A stretch of DNA of 64,000 bases from Sympetrum striolatum (GCA_947579665.1 OX388350.1:34753393-34817392), one strand, 5' to 3'; numbered from the stretch's first letter, positions 22,122 through 34,260 are shown. Numbers and translations: made by a program. The notes: generated by a model from the letters alone, not told the origin.

Positions 22122-25100
22122 AATAAATATCTAATGGTCGATTTAAACACCTAAGATTTTGTTACAGAAGATGCGAATCCTATACCCCAAGGCAAACAGT
22201 GCATTAGCGCGATTGACATCATTAAATACTTACATTGCGAAGTGACGTGAACGACGTGATACGCCAGCAATCCGCGATCTCCCTCTGCCGTGTGCTCAAG
22301 TTAAACGAGAATCAGGATATGGTCCATCTAGTGACCTGCATGTCAGGACGATTCGTTCTAGAATTCCTCCCTCTATTAAACTGCGTCTGAGGAATTCCGA
22401 TCCGTGGAACGTATCGTATGACGCATTGGAGATTCTTTAGGAGAACGAGTGAAAAAACGCGTAAAAGGAAATCAATCTTTCGAATAACGATAGGCACCTT
22501 CGAATTTCGATAACCCGCATAACTCAAAGTCTTCTTTCATACGTTGGTATTATTAGTCGAGTCGTTTGAAATGTCCGATGCCCGATCTCGGAGTGCTATC
22601 CAGCTGGAGTCATTGGAAATTATACTCAGGGAGTTTGAGGAATTATTGAAACTTTCATTTTGAGTAACCTCATAACTTCTATATTCCGCAGAGTTTCCCG
22701 ATCGTGGGCCAGAAGTTTACACTGACTGATCATCATGACATCGCTAGTAATTTAAATGATTCATAAATCGTACAGAAAGGTAAATGTGACATTATTGTAA
22801 AATCATTTTCTACAGCATTTGGAAAAGTCTCCCTTGCAGCTTTGGGCAGAATATTTTTTAGTATAAATGATCTTATCAAGTGCAGTCATGCCCATTTACG
22901 AAAGTACTTTTATTGTTACTCATAATGTGTACATTTCAATTTCAAATAAAGCGATTCATTTAAATGCTGACCTTTACTACAAAATATTATGAAGTGATTG
23001 TAATTAAATGAATTCAACATATAACTATTTTGGGTGGCTAAATGGGATGTAAAATTATTGCAAAAACCGAACTTTAAGACAATAAGCTTGAAAGTAAGCC
23101 TGAAAGTTTCGTACATTTGTTAAAACTCAAAAAGTAATTTTACTTATCTTTCGTGTTTATATTACGAATTATTTTCATTTTTTTTAAGAAGGCATTAAAT
23201 TTTTGTAGGCAAAAATACATTTCAAGAAATTATGACAGTATGATTAGATTTCTTACAGTTTCGAAATCAGAAATAGAAAGATTGCTATTAAATTTGAACA
23301 ACTTGAATATATATCTGAAACCCAGAATCGTATCTTGATTATTTACATTATTTCAAAATCTTGAATATTATGAAATTTGCAAACAGAAAAATTCCTTCCT
23401 TGAGCAATTTCTTGATCGAAATATTAATCCAATTTTACTCGGTAATCTGTAACTGAGATTTCCACACTCATGATCCTTATGCTTCTTATAAATTACACAC
23501 CATATTTGAACCATAATTAAAGTATAGGGTTGCCAAGGATCCTAGTTTCTGAGAACACGTCCTAATTTTTAAAGCGTCGTAGGATATTCACCAGATTTTT
23601 TTCACTCTTGTCTTGCGGAAGGTAATAATTGAAAAATTGTTTCTGCCCCTAAGATTTACGCAGAATATTTTACTCGGAATATTTTCTTATCAAATATACT
23701 GAAGATTATCAAGGATAAATATGTTTGTAGTTTTAAATAATAAATAAATCTTTAATATCCCCCTTTCGAAAAATGAAAATGCTCTAGTTTTTATTTTCAT
23801 TGGAGCCCTATTATAAGGAGCTTTTTAATTTTTAGATCCAGCAAATCAAACAAACAAGTCAGCTTTAATGTGATTACGGCATCATTATGTAGAGTCAGTT
23901 CTTGACCTTTTAATAAGAATGGTGTATCGATAAAAACAAGTGTCAAAAAAGTCGAGAAAATTTTAATAAAACAATTCAATTCAAAAGTGAAGTAATATGA
24001 AGGACAATTAAATTAGAATCGCAGCATTGCTCTAGCGTTAGAGCGAACATTCTGATCGATTTTAAAGGAGATGAGCAAGCCAACTGCTAATATAAAACTG
24101 CAATGGACAACTTAATGAGATCATGTGACTATGATAGTTTTGGTTAACATTTAATACAAAACTAAGGTAACAATAAATAACCATCCTCACATGGAAACTT
24201 CAAGCAAATATGTCATATTCCTTGTTTCAAGGTATAAGATCAAAGAAAGCTTAAAGACCGTAGTTTCTTTCATGGATACCGTTTCATAGATTATCAATAA
24301 ACGACAAAATACTCATCTCATGAGCAAAGAGCAGTCTTCTTTGAGGTAAACCACTCTGATCCTTCAGAAATAAAGAAGGTAGCTTAACACAGAAAGACGC
24401 AAATATCGATGTATCTCTATTTTTCTTGATCGATCTTATCATTGTAGACTAATGAGAAAGATGTGAAGCAAAAATTTTAAGGGCTACGTCATCCTATAAG
24501 CCCCCATTCGTAATGTATGCCTATCCATTATTGAATGTGTCTATTACATAAGGCTTTTTTACGTACAGTTCATAGAGAATAAGCTGTTTACAAACATGCT
24601 AGATATAAGAGAACAAATTAATACTAAATTTATCTAAAGAGAAATAAATATCTCATACAAGCAAGTATTTAAATGGCGAACAAACCATAATCACGAATCT
24701 TTAATCAAGCTTATACACAATTTACACAAATTAACGCAGAAGTTCAAGTTGGTACACGTGCTCGAAAGCAGAAAGCATAACAACTTAGTACTTAGAGAGA
24801 ATCGGAATTCATTGCGAACATCTCCGAGTTCCCTCCAGCCAAGTGTGATTGAAACACGTGGAAACTGGGTCAGTTTTAAGAAAATTCCCTTCGACTCCTA
24901 CGCCACGTTGATAGCTCTTAAAGCGATGGAAATAAGTCGAAAAACTTGCACGTGGGAAATCTTTGGGGAAATTGCCGTGGCATCGAAATTCACTGGCTGT
25001 ATTTACATCTTTCATGAGAAAAATACAAAGAAAGGAATCGCTTCCACCGAAAGACGCGTGCAAACATGTTGGGAGAGAGATACTTAAGCGAGGAGGGTTC

Positions 25101-26353
25101 TGATGTCGAGAATAAGGAAATGAGATTATAAGGGGAGGATGGAGATACGTAAGAGGATTCTTATCCTCGATTCCATTTCTTACATCAAGGTCATTTGCTA
25201 CTTCAATCCGATCCTTTTGACTCTCGTTCCCCATACGTTTCGTTTTCCCCAATCTTTCCTTCCCCGCATCTCTTTGGATCCTAATCTGATTTTTTTCACT
25301 TCCTAATTCCGATCTACATATTTTTCAATCAATTTTATCCTTTTTATGAGTAAATGTAGCTATGAAACGTTTATTTACAAACTGTATTTGTGTACGGTAC
25401 TGAAATTTATTAATCATTTTATTTCCTATTAGCGTTGAAATTTCTAACTTAGTTTTATCATAATTATAATTAAATCGTGTGTAGGCTGTACGATTGGTGG
25501 CATTCTTATACAAACATGATATTGTATAGTAAACTACATTTTGCGTACATTGATATAAAAAACCGAGGTGGTAATTAGATACATAAGCTGTGCATAAAGA
25601 AAGCATATCTGGGCCTTTGGTAAAATTTACAAACATATATAATATTAATTATATATAATCTGCTTTTTGTGTTTTTTTCGAGGCTCATGAAAGGCCTTCT
25701 CGGTTCCCTTAGTGACCACGGGGCAGATCCCCACCGTATACCACTACATATCAATAAAAATCACCAATCTTTTTTGGATTGGCTGCTCTTTAAATTAATC
25801 TTTATAACTTTACGAATAAATTTAATTAATTACATCAGTTAGTATTGACAAATCTGGTTATTACTGGCTAACTCTTTAATTTAATAAAACCATTATATTT
25901 TCATCTTAGTTTTTATATTTAACTTTTCTTCTAACCTAAGTAATTGCATTCCAGGATGTTCCTTCTATGTTTAATTTCATAAAAACATTTCTATTGATTT
26001 ACGTAAGTAAATACGTATTGGTAATCTTTTGTTTACCTTAGAGATCTATCTTAACTTGCATTTTCTTTAAAGGACTACTTAACTAACCTTAGGTATCGCT
26101 AGCTTTTCTCCCCCCCCGTTTCTTAGGATGTTTGACTGCCACGATGTATCTTTGTCCTAAGTGAAACCTTATGATTTTTTAAACGCGCAAAGTAGCTTTA
26201 TTCTGAGTAACTACTTAAATATTTTATATGATGAAGGGTTGGATGTTGAGACAAGACTATGTAGTCACAATCTCGCCCAAGTACAACATGATTTATTACT
26301 ATTATATTATTTAAATCAATGGAAGAAGTCTTTACTAGATGGAACTCCATACT
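22122..26353. other. Non-genic stretch
   Basis: No supported gene. Opposite-strand frames overlap at 24749-25087 (+, no ATG start) and 24809-25252 (-); they shadow one another and neither resembles a known protein, but 24740-25250 is slightly richer in G+C than the flanks and could be checked against transcripts. A short palindromic 'ggggcagatcccc' occurs near 25710. Elsewhere the sequence is plain AT-rich DNA. Confidence 0.35.
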
Positions 26354-26766
26354 AGGATAGGATGGGAGTAACTAAACAAAAATTCCACATAAAGGCGATC
26401 GGTTTCAAACTTAAACGTTAATCATCAGGCATAAGACCACAAAAAAGAACAAATATACGTATATATAGAGGAGGATAAGAGTTGCGAAACACCTTTCAGA
26501 AAACGAACACAATTCAGACTTTTCAATGACACTTTTACACTGCCAACAAAGAGCCCGGAAATTGGACTACGTGGAACAAATTAAAATAATAGGTACAACA
26601 TCTTAAACACAATTACTCCATGGCAAACATCCATCTCTGTCCTAGTCACTTCCCTCTGCTGTCTGTCGTTAACTTACTTCCTCTTCCTCCCGCCAATGCT
26701 CATTCCTCCATTGTAAACTGACTATTTCACCCACACTATCTCTGATTGGTGTGTGACTCTGTCTAA

Positions 26767-27766
26767 CACGTTCCGTGCGGAGAGCGGTATATCACGCCAG
26801 AAATATAAAAAAACGATAAATGTTAGCATTTATTTTAAACTTATTGCAGCATATAGAGCTAGAAATATATAGGAAACATAGAAACATATAGAAAAAGACA
26901 TCTTCGAATATTGTCCATGGTTCGATGCTAGGTCGGGGCAAAAATCGGCCGTTTAAAATGCATTGTGGCGATTTTTAAGATTTTTTTTGACCCTTTTCCG
27001 ATGGCATAGAAACTAGAAATTCGGCATGAGGTTAGATATCATAAATATATTTCATAATCAAATTTAACATATTCGCTGATGGTCCTTGGTTCGATCCCAG
27101 AGGGCCATTTAAATTCCTCAATACATTTCTTATGGAGATAACGGAAACAAATTTTAGGTACCTCCCGGATTGATATCGACTTCAAACTTTGCATAAAATA
27201 ATATCAAGTCCTTACAAATCAAACTGTGCATACACAGCTACCAATGTGTCCTGGGTTCGATACCAGGCGTCTCTACAATAAGTAACTGTTCCGATTTTTA
27301 AGAATTATTTTGAACCTTTCCCTTTAATATTTTAACTTGAAATTCGGTACATAGATAGAAATAATAGATAAATTTCTAAAACAATTTTTAGATTTCAATG
27401 ATCGTCCTTGGTTCGAATCCAGAGAGCCATTTACATTCATGAAAAGTAGAACGTCTTTTGAGGCAGTTGTAGCCAATATTTTTGGTTGAATTTTCACACA
27501 TAGTTAGAGATGGTGATATTCTATTGTGATGCATAGTAAGTTCATCAGTAAGACCCGGGTTCGATGCCAGACGATGAAATTGCAGCGAATTTTAAGAATA
27601 TTTTCAATCCTTTTTCTTTTCTTTTGAGGACCGTCCCGATATGATGCCGACATAAAATTAGTATTGCCGATCTGCTTGCAGTATGCAAGCTACATTTTAC
27701 TCGTATATATTAAAAGTATTCAGCTATAGGTTAGCAAACAATGAAATCGACACCGCACGGAAAGTG
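26767..27766. mobile_element. Nested ~1.0 kb element with short TIRs, TTAA-type flanks (piggyBac-like?)
   Basis: Short inverted ends CACGTTCCGTGCGGAG (left) and, on the minus strand, CACTTTCCGTGCGGTG (right) match at 14 of 16 positions. The right flank is TTAA (27767-27770) and the left is CTAA (26763-26766), which would be a TTAA duplication with one substitution, the hallmark of piggyBac-type insertion. The interior carries the B-box-like tandem array and no transposase. The superfamily call rests only on the TTAA-type flank and is tentative. Confidence 0.5.
26890..27610 (+). repeat. Five tandem ~160-bp units, each with a tRNA B-box-like motif
   Basis: The motif GGTTCGATNCCAG or a close variant occurs at about 26919, 27088, 27254, 27410 and 27558, spacing 148-169 bp. 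Units alternate: numbers 1, 3 and 5 share a following 'cgatttttaaga' plus 'ttgaacctttt'-type block, while 2 and 4 share an 'agagggccattta'-type block, so the array is a higher-order repeat of about 305-335 bp ([A-B]x2 + A). The motif fits the RNA polymerase III B-box (GGTTCGANTCC). No matching A-box at tRNA spacing was found in most units, so these are not tRNA genes. They could be decayed tRNA/SINE tails or transposase-binding repeats. Confidence 0.7.
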
Positions 27767-27838
27767 TTAAGTTTGAAACCGGTTGCCTTAATAAAAACTT
27801 TAGGTGGAATTTTTTCTCAGTTATTCCTATTCTATCCT

Positions 27839-28975
27839 TGTGTATTATTATTGCTGTTATGATTCATTTCCCTTTTTTCCTTCTTTTTATCCTTTTGTAT
27901 CCTAATCCGATATTTCTCAGTCACTCGTTCCAACCTAGCGCTGCTTGGAGGCGGACTCTCACTTAAAAATCGAGGAAGAGAAGCGAACAACATCCCACTC
28001 CCAAGCTCGGTGGAGGAGAAGCGAAAAAAATGGAAAAATACGAGCAAGAAAATGAAGACGAAAGATGAAGGAGAGAAACTTGAAAAAGGAAAATACGAGC
28101 GGAAAAAATGAAAAGCTAAGAAATGAAGATCGAAAGAGTGTGGCGGAAGACACAAAGTAGAAGAGGGGTTCTTCGTTAATTTTCCCGTCCGTACCATGTC
28201 TTGGCTCTTTGCTCATTCGTATCTGTAGGCGTATCTAACATTTTTGAGGCTGAGATAGATGAAGTGTGAATAAAAATCTAGGGTAAAATTTAAAATGTAT
28301 GGTAGTACCACATAGCAAATAATATATGTATTACTAGCTGAAGAGCCCGTTGTTTATCAACGGGGAATATCGAATTAGATTAAGTTCCATTTGTCGGACG
28401 CGCAATAAGTTATATATCTTATTATTATATGTTATTATCCTATAGTATACACGACTTAAATCCCAAGCTATTCTTACAATACAGGAAAATGCTCGAGTTC
28501 GATTTCAACAGTCAATGGTCGTCAGGGGGACTGGTTGGATACAATCTCCTAATGTTTGGAAATTTTTCGCCTATTTTAGGAAAACTTTTTTTAAATTTCG
28601 ATTAATGACAATTACACAACCAAAATATGAATTTTGAATCTAATTCTGTTCTTTTATTGCTTTTCTCGACTGCACGACTATTCCTTCCAAGTTAATTATT
28701 CAAAAGAAATAAAGCCTGCAACAGGTATAAGTGAGGTATGCATGTATTCCTTATGGAAACCTACCTGAGTAATCTCTGTTCGAAACCAATAACAATGAAA
28801 ATGCAACAGTACTTCCTTTCTGATTCCAAAGAACACTTATGCCATCTTTAACACAAACGGTGAGGATTCCAATCCAAGACAAACACACAACCCCACAGAA
28901 TTTCTGCCTTACATACGAGTATATGGACATAAATATTACCTGCGTGGTAATTTTCAGACATCCCCGCATCCTTAC
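27839..28975. other. Non-genic stretch with purine/pyrimidine-asymmetric segment
   Basis: From about 27860 to 28160 the strand is first pyrimidine-rich and then strongly purine-rich (G/A runs at 28010-28150), which produces long overlapping spurious frames on the minus strand. Near 28332 the words ACTAGCTGAAGAGCCCG and a small CCCGTTG...CAACGGG hairpin recall the start of a widely dispersed animal repeat, but no second end was found. No gene is supported. Confidence 0.35.
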
Positions 28976-29081
28976 CCCGCGTACTCCACAATACGACCTT
29001 CACTTCCTCGTGGTTGCCAGCTTTTGCTAATCGTAATATTGTTTTTCTTTCCACGTCCACTTCTACTACTGTAATGGACAT
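28976..29081 (-). CDS. Candidate first coding exon (weak)
   Basis: An ATG at 29079-29081 starts MSITVVEVDVERKTILRLAK and continues for 35 codons plus one base to a good splice donor, G|GTAAGG, at 28975-28974. The residue mix is protein-like (acidic and basic residues, few stretches of AT-driven K/N/I/F). Without splicing the frame runs 77 codons to 28848. A second ATG frame overlaps in another phase (28751-28969), which weakens the case. I do not recognise a family and cannot find a downstream exon. RNA evidence is needed. Confidence 0.25.
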
Positions 29082-31512
29082 TCTTTTTGTACTATGCTTT
29101 TGATTATTACACCAGTTGTACAGCTATTGCAAAATGGCCAATACACTTGAATCTACTTCAGTAATAGAAGCTGGCAACACTGTTCTACTCAGAAAAAACT
29201 CACTGCATGAGAAAGAGGGAAAGGTGGGGTAGTTAATGCTCCTCCCACTGGTATCGAAAAAGGCTCTTTACTATGCTGTACCACTATAGAGAAAAGATGG
29301 CAGACGGTATTCCTTTAATATCCTCGATTCAAAACCATCTTTAATCTGGATTTAAAAAACCTCGGTGTATTGACTGCGGAGCTGATTTCTAGCGAGAGAG
29401 AGACAAAAAATCAAAGGAAAATAATTTAGCTCAGCGAAACCTCGTGATGTTCTTCATCATCCGCCATGAAATAAAAATGAAGGCGCGGGAGTTGTATCTC
29501 AACGTAGCGGCTGAGCATGCGCTCCTTTTTAAGGTTTCTCCATTTTATTTTTCCGACTTCAAACCGGCAGGGAATGGCGAGAGGATTCTCGGAAAATCTT
29601 AATCCCATGCACTATTTACCGCCACTTTAAGTACGCTTCTAAGAAGCAAAACAGTTGTTAACCCTCCGTTAATCGCGTCCTTGTATTGTATACAAAACTG
29701 AGAGTTTTTCAGGCCTTATTTCTACTTCGGTGGTTGCACGAATTTTATTGTCAGACTAGATTCTTTTCCTCCATTGCACCCTCCGTTAACTTTTAAAAAC
29801 GTCATGAGCCTCATTTAAGTCTTATGACGACGAATAGTGACGACTGCTATGCCACATTCAATGCGCAATTAGGTTCTTCCGTTTTGTACTTAAGACTGTC
29901 ATTTAATTATTTAGCCCAAAGAGAGGTTTTTACCTAGCCACCTCTAACAATAACTATCAATCGCTAGTTGGGGGAATGAGTTCTAATAGGCAAGATGATG
30001 AGTGAGGTAGTTTGCCCTTGCATTCCTCGCCAAGTTAGAATATTACAAAAGGAACATTTCCCCGTAATTGAAGCAATAACTTTAACATCAATCAGCGCCA
30101 CTACTCAGCAATCATAACAAAGTAGCTTTCACGTCATCTTAGATATAGCCACAAAAAGCAAAGGAAAGATTCATTTTTATTATCTTGCACCAAATGTGGA
30201 ATGAAAAAAAAACTTTAATTAGGATATGGTATCAGTAACTTATCTTAGGTATAATCTGAAAAGATTGAGCCAACAATAATTAGACCCGAAGACTTTCAAC
30301 AGGTTGAAACTAGATTCGGAATAAACTCAATGAAAAAACTCAAAACAGTGGCTCCTAATTATATGATTCCTTATTACTTTTATTATGACCTACGATTTAT
30401 TACCCATAAATTATAATTATTTTAATTCATTTTTAACCTTTGGTCGAAATATGACGCGCGAGTATTCGAGTTAAGTTTGGACCGACGAAAAATTAAAAGC
30501 GAACTATAGCTTTTAGTAGGCAAGTATATATCTCTTTAATAGACGAGCAATTCTTTGAAAAAAAAACGAGAATAAAAAGATCAACATTTATTCCTAACCT
30601 CAATTCACACCATAATACAGAAAATACGTAGGTCGAATTAAACCAAGGGAGATAATCATCTGTAAAACTGCTGCTTTAAGTGGGCGTGTACTTGTTATTA
30701 ATCGCTATTCGAAAATTCGAAATTTCCTGTTAATATCTCACAAAAAGTTCAGAAGAAGAGGATTTTTTGGCATGCTATTCATGAGAACTGCAATCTGTGA
30801 TCCTCCACTCCAGCACTATCTGAGAATGACTTAAGCTCGTGTCAACGATTCCTGGAAACGACGACTTACGTCGGAATTCCATAAATCTTAAATGAGTTGC
30901 CAGTACTTAACATTGAAAAACTTCTCGTGACATAGTTCGGAGAACTGGTGTCCCAGAGAGACTTGAGTTCGGGGATGAATACTAAATGAAAAATCTCCCT
31001 ACTTAAGCCGTGTCGTTGTAGCTGATACATCCCTTTGGAAACCTTCATATAATTCACTTTTCATGAAGATTAGTTTTCGTAATCATTATCTCTTTCTTTA
31101 TGTCTTATTGAAATCCTTTTGGAGTATAATATGGAACCCTTTAATCCTTACCGAGAAGATATAGTAAGAAGATGACGTAATTAAATATGTAGCATTATTA
31201 TATAAACATATGTTTAGATATCTTCCGTCAAAAGTGTTGAACTTGATTCAGATTGATTATGAACCTTATGATAATATAATTCATAGCTAATTCCTATTTA
31301 AAGTTTTAGAGTGTGTATGTTAGAAATTAAGGCTAAAAATAACGAAATATTTAAATGATTCTGAATAATAGTTTTCCTTTCTTGTTATCTTTTATTAAAG
31401 TTTTCATTCGTCACAAAAAATATTTGGATTCAGAGAGTCATTGGATGGATAGAGAGATTATCGGATGGCCAAATTTATTAGTCATTGGTGGTTTTTCTAC
31501 AAATACATAATA
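29082..31512. other. Non-genic stretch
   Basis: No supported gene or repeat. The part 29380-29620 is somewhat GC-richer and contains an unrecognised 60-codon minus-strand ATG frame (29426-29608); if the candidate exon at 28976-29081 is real this could be upstream sequence of that gene. The remainder is AT-rich. Confidence 0.35.
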
Positions 31513-31697
31513 GGGTTGGACAAAAAGTGATAAACAGTGACTTGGCTAGTGCTTGAATTCAGGTCTCCCCTTTTCCAGGAAGGAGTTCTAACCAACTAAA
31601 CAACTAAGCCTCGTCCTTATCACTTATGTAAATGGAGTTAGCCCCAATTAACACACCGTCCCAGCCAAGTCACTATTTTTTACTTCTTGTACGGCCT
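31513..31697 (-). mobile_element. ~185-bp inverted-repeat element with tRNA-like core
   Basis: The ends are diverged inverted repeats of about 36 bp: the left GGTTGGACAAAAAGT...AGTGACTTGGCT matches the reverse complement of the right end, with AGTGACTTGGCT exact and the outer part about 80%. The interior, read on the minus strand, looks like a tRNA-derived core: an A-box-like TTAGTTGTTTAGTTGG and, 37 nt later, a B-box-like GAATTCAAGC. No target duplication is evident. It could be a SINE flanked by a duplicated end, or a MITE that captured a tRNA. Confidence 0.6.
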
Positions 31698-33276
31698 TGA
31701 GTTAAGTTGCACGCTATCCTATGCTAAGATAAATTTCATTTCAATCACTTAAAAACATAATAATTGATATGACATTATTTAGTGGTAGCGGATAAATTTC
31801 ACTATTCACTAAGACACACTTCAATAAGACGTACACTTCCTCTATCTGTAAATAAGTGAAATTCTCCTCTTCTTAAGAAATTTTAAGTAGATCATTCGAA
31901 AAGGCTTAGAACTACCAAAATAAAACGACTGAAGTAGATTTGAAGGACCTCCTCAGAACATGATATAAAGGGATCATCGGCTTAGACTGACGTTTCCTCC
32001 AACAACTGCTTCCAAGTTTTCTCTCCGAAAGCCCTGGTCCTATGTTATTTTCTTGGATGAATAGGGAATAACGAATAATAACCACGTGATGAGGACGTTT
32101 TTTTTACTTTTTCAAATCGCTCAATATTCCAAACTAAAAGGCTCCCTACCCAAAACAAAAAATATTTTCATATCGATTTCTTAGATGTTTTGAACTAAAT
32201 GAACTCGGTAATAACTTCGACAATGAGGTGGAATGGTAATTCTTATACTGCACTGAAAATGAAATTATGTAATTAAGGAAACTTTTAAGCATTTCGATTG
32301 TTAGAAACAAGTATTGTGTATTGAATTATGTTTGTACTTAAGAAAAGTCGTAGATAATTTTAGTATTACCAAATATAGTGTGATATATTTCCCTTGCATT
32401 CCTCAATAAATAGTTATCTTTCTAATCCAATTTCAAAATATATTACAGTAATCTTTCCTCTTAAGCTGTACGAAATATAGTAGAATATAGTAGAATATAA
32501 CTGGCGCATGATAGAAGAATGCGAAGACAAGTCCAATTAACCGAGAAAGATATTTTTCGTTGTATTAGCATTTCCATATCCCAAAACGAGAACATATTAA
32601 ATATTTCGAAACACTTCGCCTCAAAAAACTATATCCTCCAATAATATACCTTTTCATGAGGTAAGTCCCTAATATATAACATAAAAAATAATCTTTGGTC
32701 CAGAAAGTGATTAAAAATGCGCCAAGGCCACAATTCATGTATTCAGGAACTTGAGCTGAAAAAAGATAACCAATTTCGAAATTCAGTTCCTAAAACATAT
32801 TTCTATTTTTAAAAGGAGAAGTATTGGTCAGATCTCTAAATTTAACGGTATGCATAAGAAAAATAAATGTTACAATCAAATTTTGGAAACAATAAAAAAC
32901 AATTAGATTAGGTTACTAGGTTAAGTTTACTTCCCATAAAACATTTCATATTTTATTGTGAAACAAACAACCAGAAACCACTAAAGTTAGTTTCAAACCC
33001 GTTCAATCCCAATTGCGCTTGGGAGGCATAATCTTTCCACGATTAATTCTCATACTTATTTTATTGCTAAGTATCAAGATCCTCGATTTATTATTACGCC
33101 TCTTACTGACCAACATTCTATTATTAACTGTAACAGGAATTCCAATTTGTAGCTTAACTTTGGACTTGGAATTCTCCTTTCTTATCTTTTTCCCGGTGTC
33201 TTAATTCCCGAAACACTTGAGTATGTTTTATAAGTGCTACTATTGGAGTTTTAACTAAGTGATTAAATTTAAACAA
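31698..33276. other. AT-rich non-genic stretch
   Basis: Only short tandem words (for example a 'tagaatatag' repeat near 32475) and an unrecognised 63-codon frame at 33013-33204 without an ATG start were noted. Confidence 0.4.
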
Positions 33277-34260
33277 TCTGATGTGGCCAGCACATGACTT
33301 TCTCCATATATAAGATGTAAATATTTATCTACGACATTATCTTCGAACTCTATATTCAGATTAAACTTGGAAGTTAAGTAATTAATTTAAATCATATCAT
33401 CTTTTACGTCACAAACATTATAAATAATGTTTTTCGGGGCATGTTCGATGAAAAAATATGAAATGGCCTTTCGCCCCAGCGCCAAGAGCGCCCACAGCGT
33501 ACATAATCCGGTTTATCAGTATTTCACAAATAACTCCTACACAATCAGTGATACAAAAATATGTTTTATACAAAATTTATAGTAAATTACATTTTCTAAA
33601 ACGTTTATAAATAATAGTATATACCTAAATATCAGATTAATGGAGATATTTTGCAAAAACGGAAACTAGCTTCGAAAAGTAAAGCTTCCGGTTAACCGAT
33701 TTACTCCAAAAACTAATCAACTCTAACGACATCAACTAAAGTACTATATATGAAATTTGGTGTTTATCCGACGAATAGTTTTTATGTTAGAGCGACCTCA
33801 AAGTACATAATCAGCTACTTCAGTTTATCAGTATTTCACGAATAACTCCTAATTAACCGGTGATACAAAATTATGTTAAATACAAAATTTATAGTAAATT
33901 ATATTTTCTAAAACTTTTATAAGTAATACAATATACCTATATATGATATTTATGGATATATTTTGAAAACCGGAAATGAGCTTTGATGAATGAAGCTCGA
34001 CTTCCGGTTAACCGTTTTACTCCAAAAACTAATCATCTCTGACAACTCACACCACAGTGCTATATATGAAGTTTGGTATTGATACAACACACAGTTTTTA
34101 TGTTAGAGCGCCCACAAACACATACACACATACAGTCACACACACACACACACATACACACAGACATCATTCCGAAAATAGTCAAAACGTGTTCTAGGGA
34201 CCCAAAAACGTATATTTCCGTTGAAATCTCGAAGTCGATTTTTTTATGGAGAAAGTAAAA
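33277..34260 (+). mobile_element. Helentron-like (HINE-type?) non-autonomous element, copy A
   Basis: Starts TCTGATGTGGCCAGCACATG after an A and ends GGAGAAAGTAAAA. The 5' end folds as ATGTG-GCCAG-CACAT and is followed at offset 21 by ACTTTCTCCATATA, whose reverse complement is the 3' end of full copies: an offset ('asymmetric') inverted repeat. Two ~312-bp internal units repeat from TTTATCAGTATTTCAC at 33512 and 33824. A CA-rich microsatellite lies at about 34117-34162. Unlike other copies, the left arm of the 3' hairpin is deleted here (sequence jumps from GAAGTCGATTTTTTT to ATGGAGAAAG). No protein is encoded. The family is repeated six times in this window; the superfamily is inferred from architecture only. 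Confidence 0.85.
34117..34162. repeat. CA/CACATA microsatellite inside copy A
   Basis: Imperfect (CA)n with interspersed TA, at the position where all six family members carry a CA (or GT) run. Confidence 0.85.

Larger units (their letters stand above)
26354..27838. mobile_element. Long-TIR element (outer), ~1.49 kb including nested insert
   Basis: The left end (26354-26415) and the reverse complement of the right end (27769-27838) align over about 60-70 bp: AGGATAG(G/A)AT, then (A/G)ATTCCAC(A/C)TAAA, then CGGTTTCAAACTTAA, with a 14-bp indel between the last two blocks. The right terminus is interrupted on its inner side by the nested element at 26767-27766. I do not see a clear target duplication outside the ends. 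No protein-coding region is present, so it is non-autonomous. Confidence 0.7.

Noticed and set aside
24809..25252. 147-codon minus-strand frame overlapping a 112-codon plus-strand frame
   Set aside because: The two frames shadow each other, neither matches a known protein pattern, and the plus-strand one lacks an ATG start.
26919..27570. tRNA genes suggested by repeated GGTTCGA motifs
   Set aside because: No A-box at the right distance, and no acceptor or anticodon stems can be drawn. Only the B-box-like word is conserved.
27832..28216. Overlapping 121- and 85-codon minus-strand frames
   Set aside because: They lie opposite a purine-rich segment and consist mainly of Phe, Ser and Leu; composition is the simpler explanation.
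28332..28375. Start of a known dispersed repeat ('tactagctg...cccg')
   Set aside because: The resemblance is short and from memory; no second terminus or target duplication was found, so it is mentioned only in the regional note.
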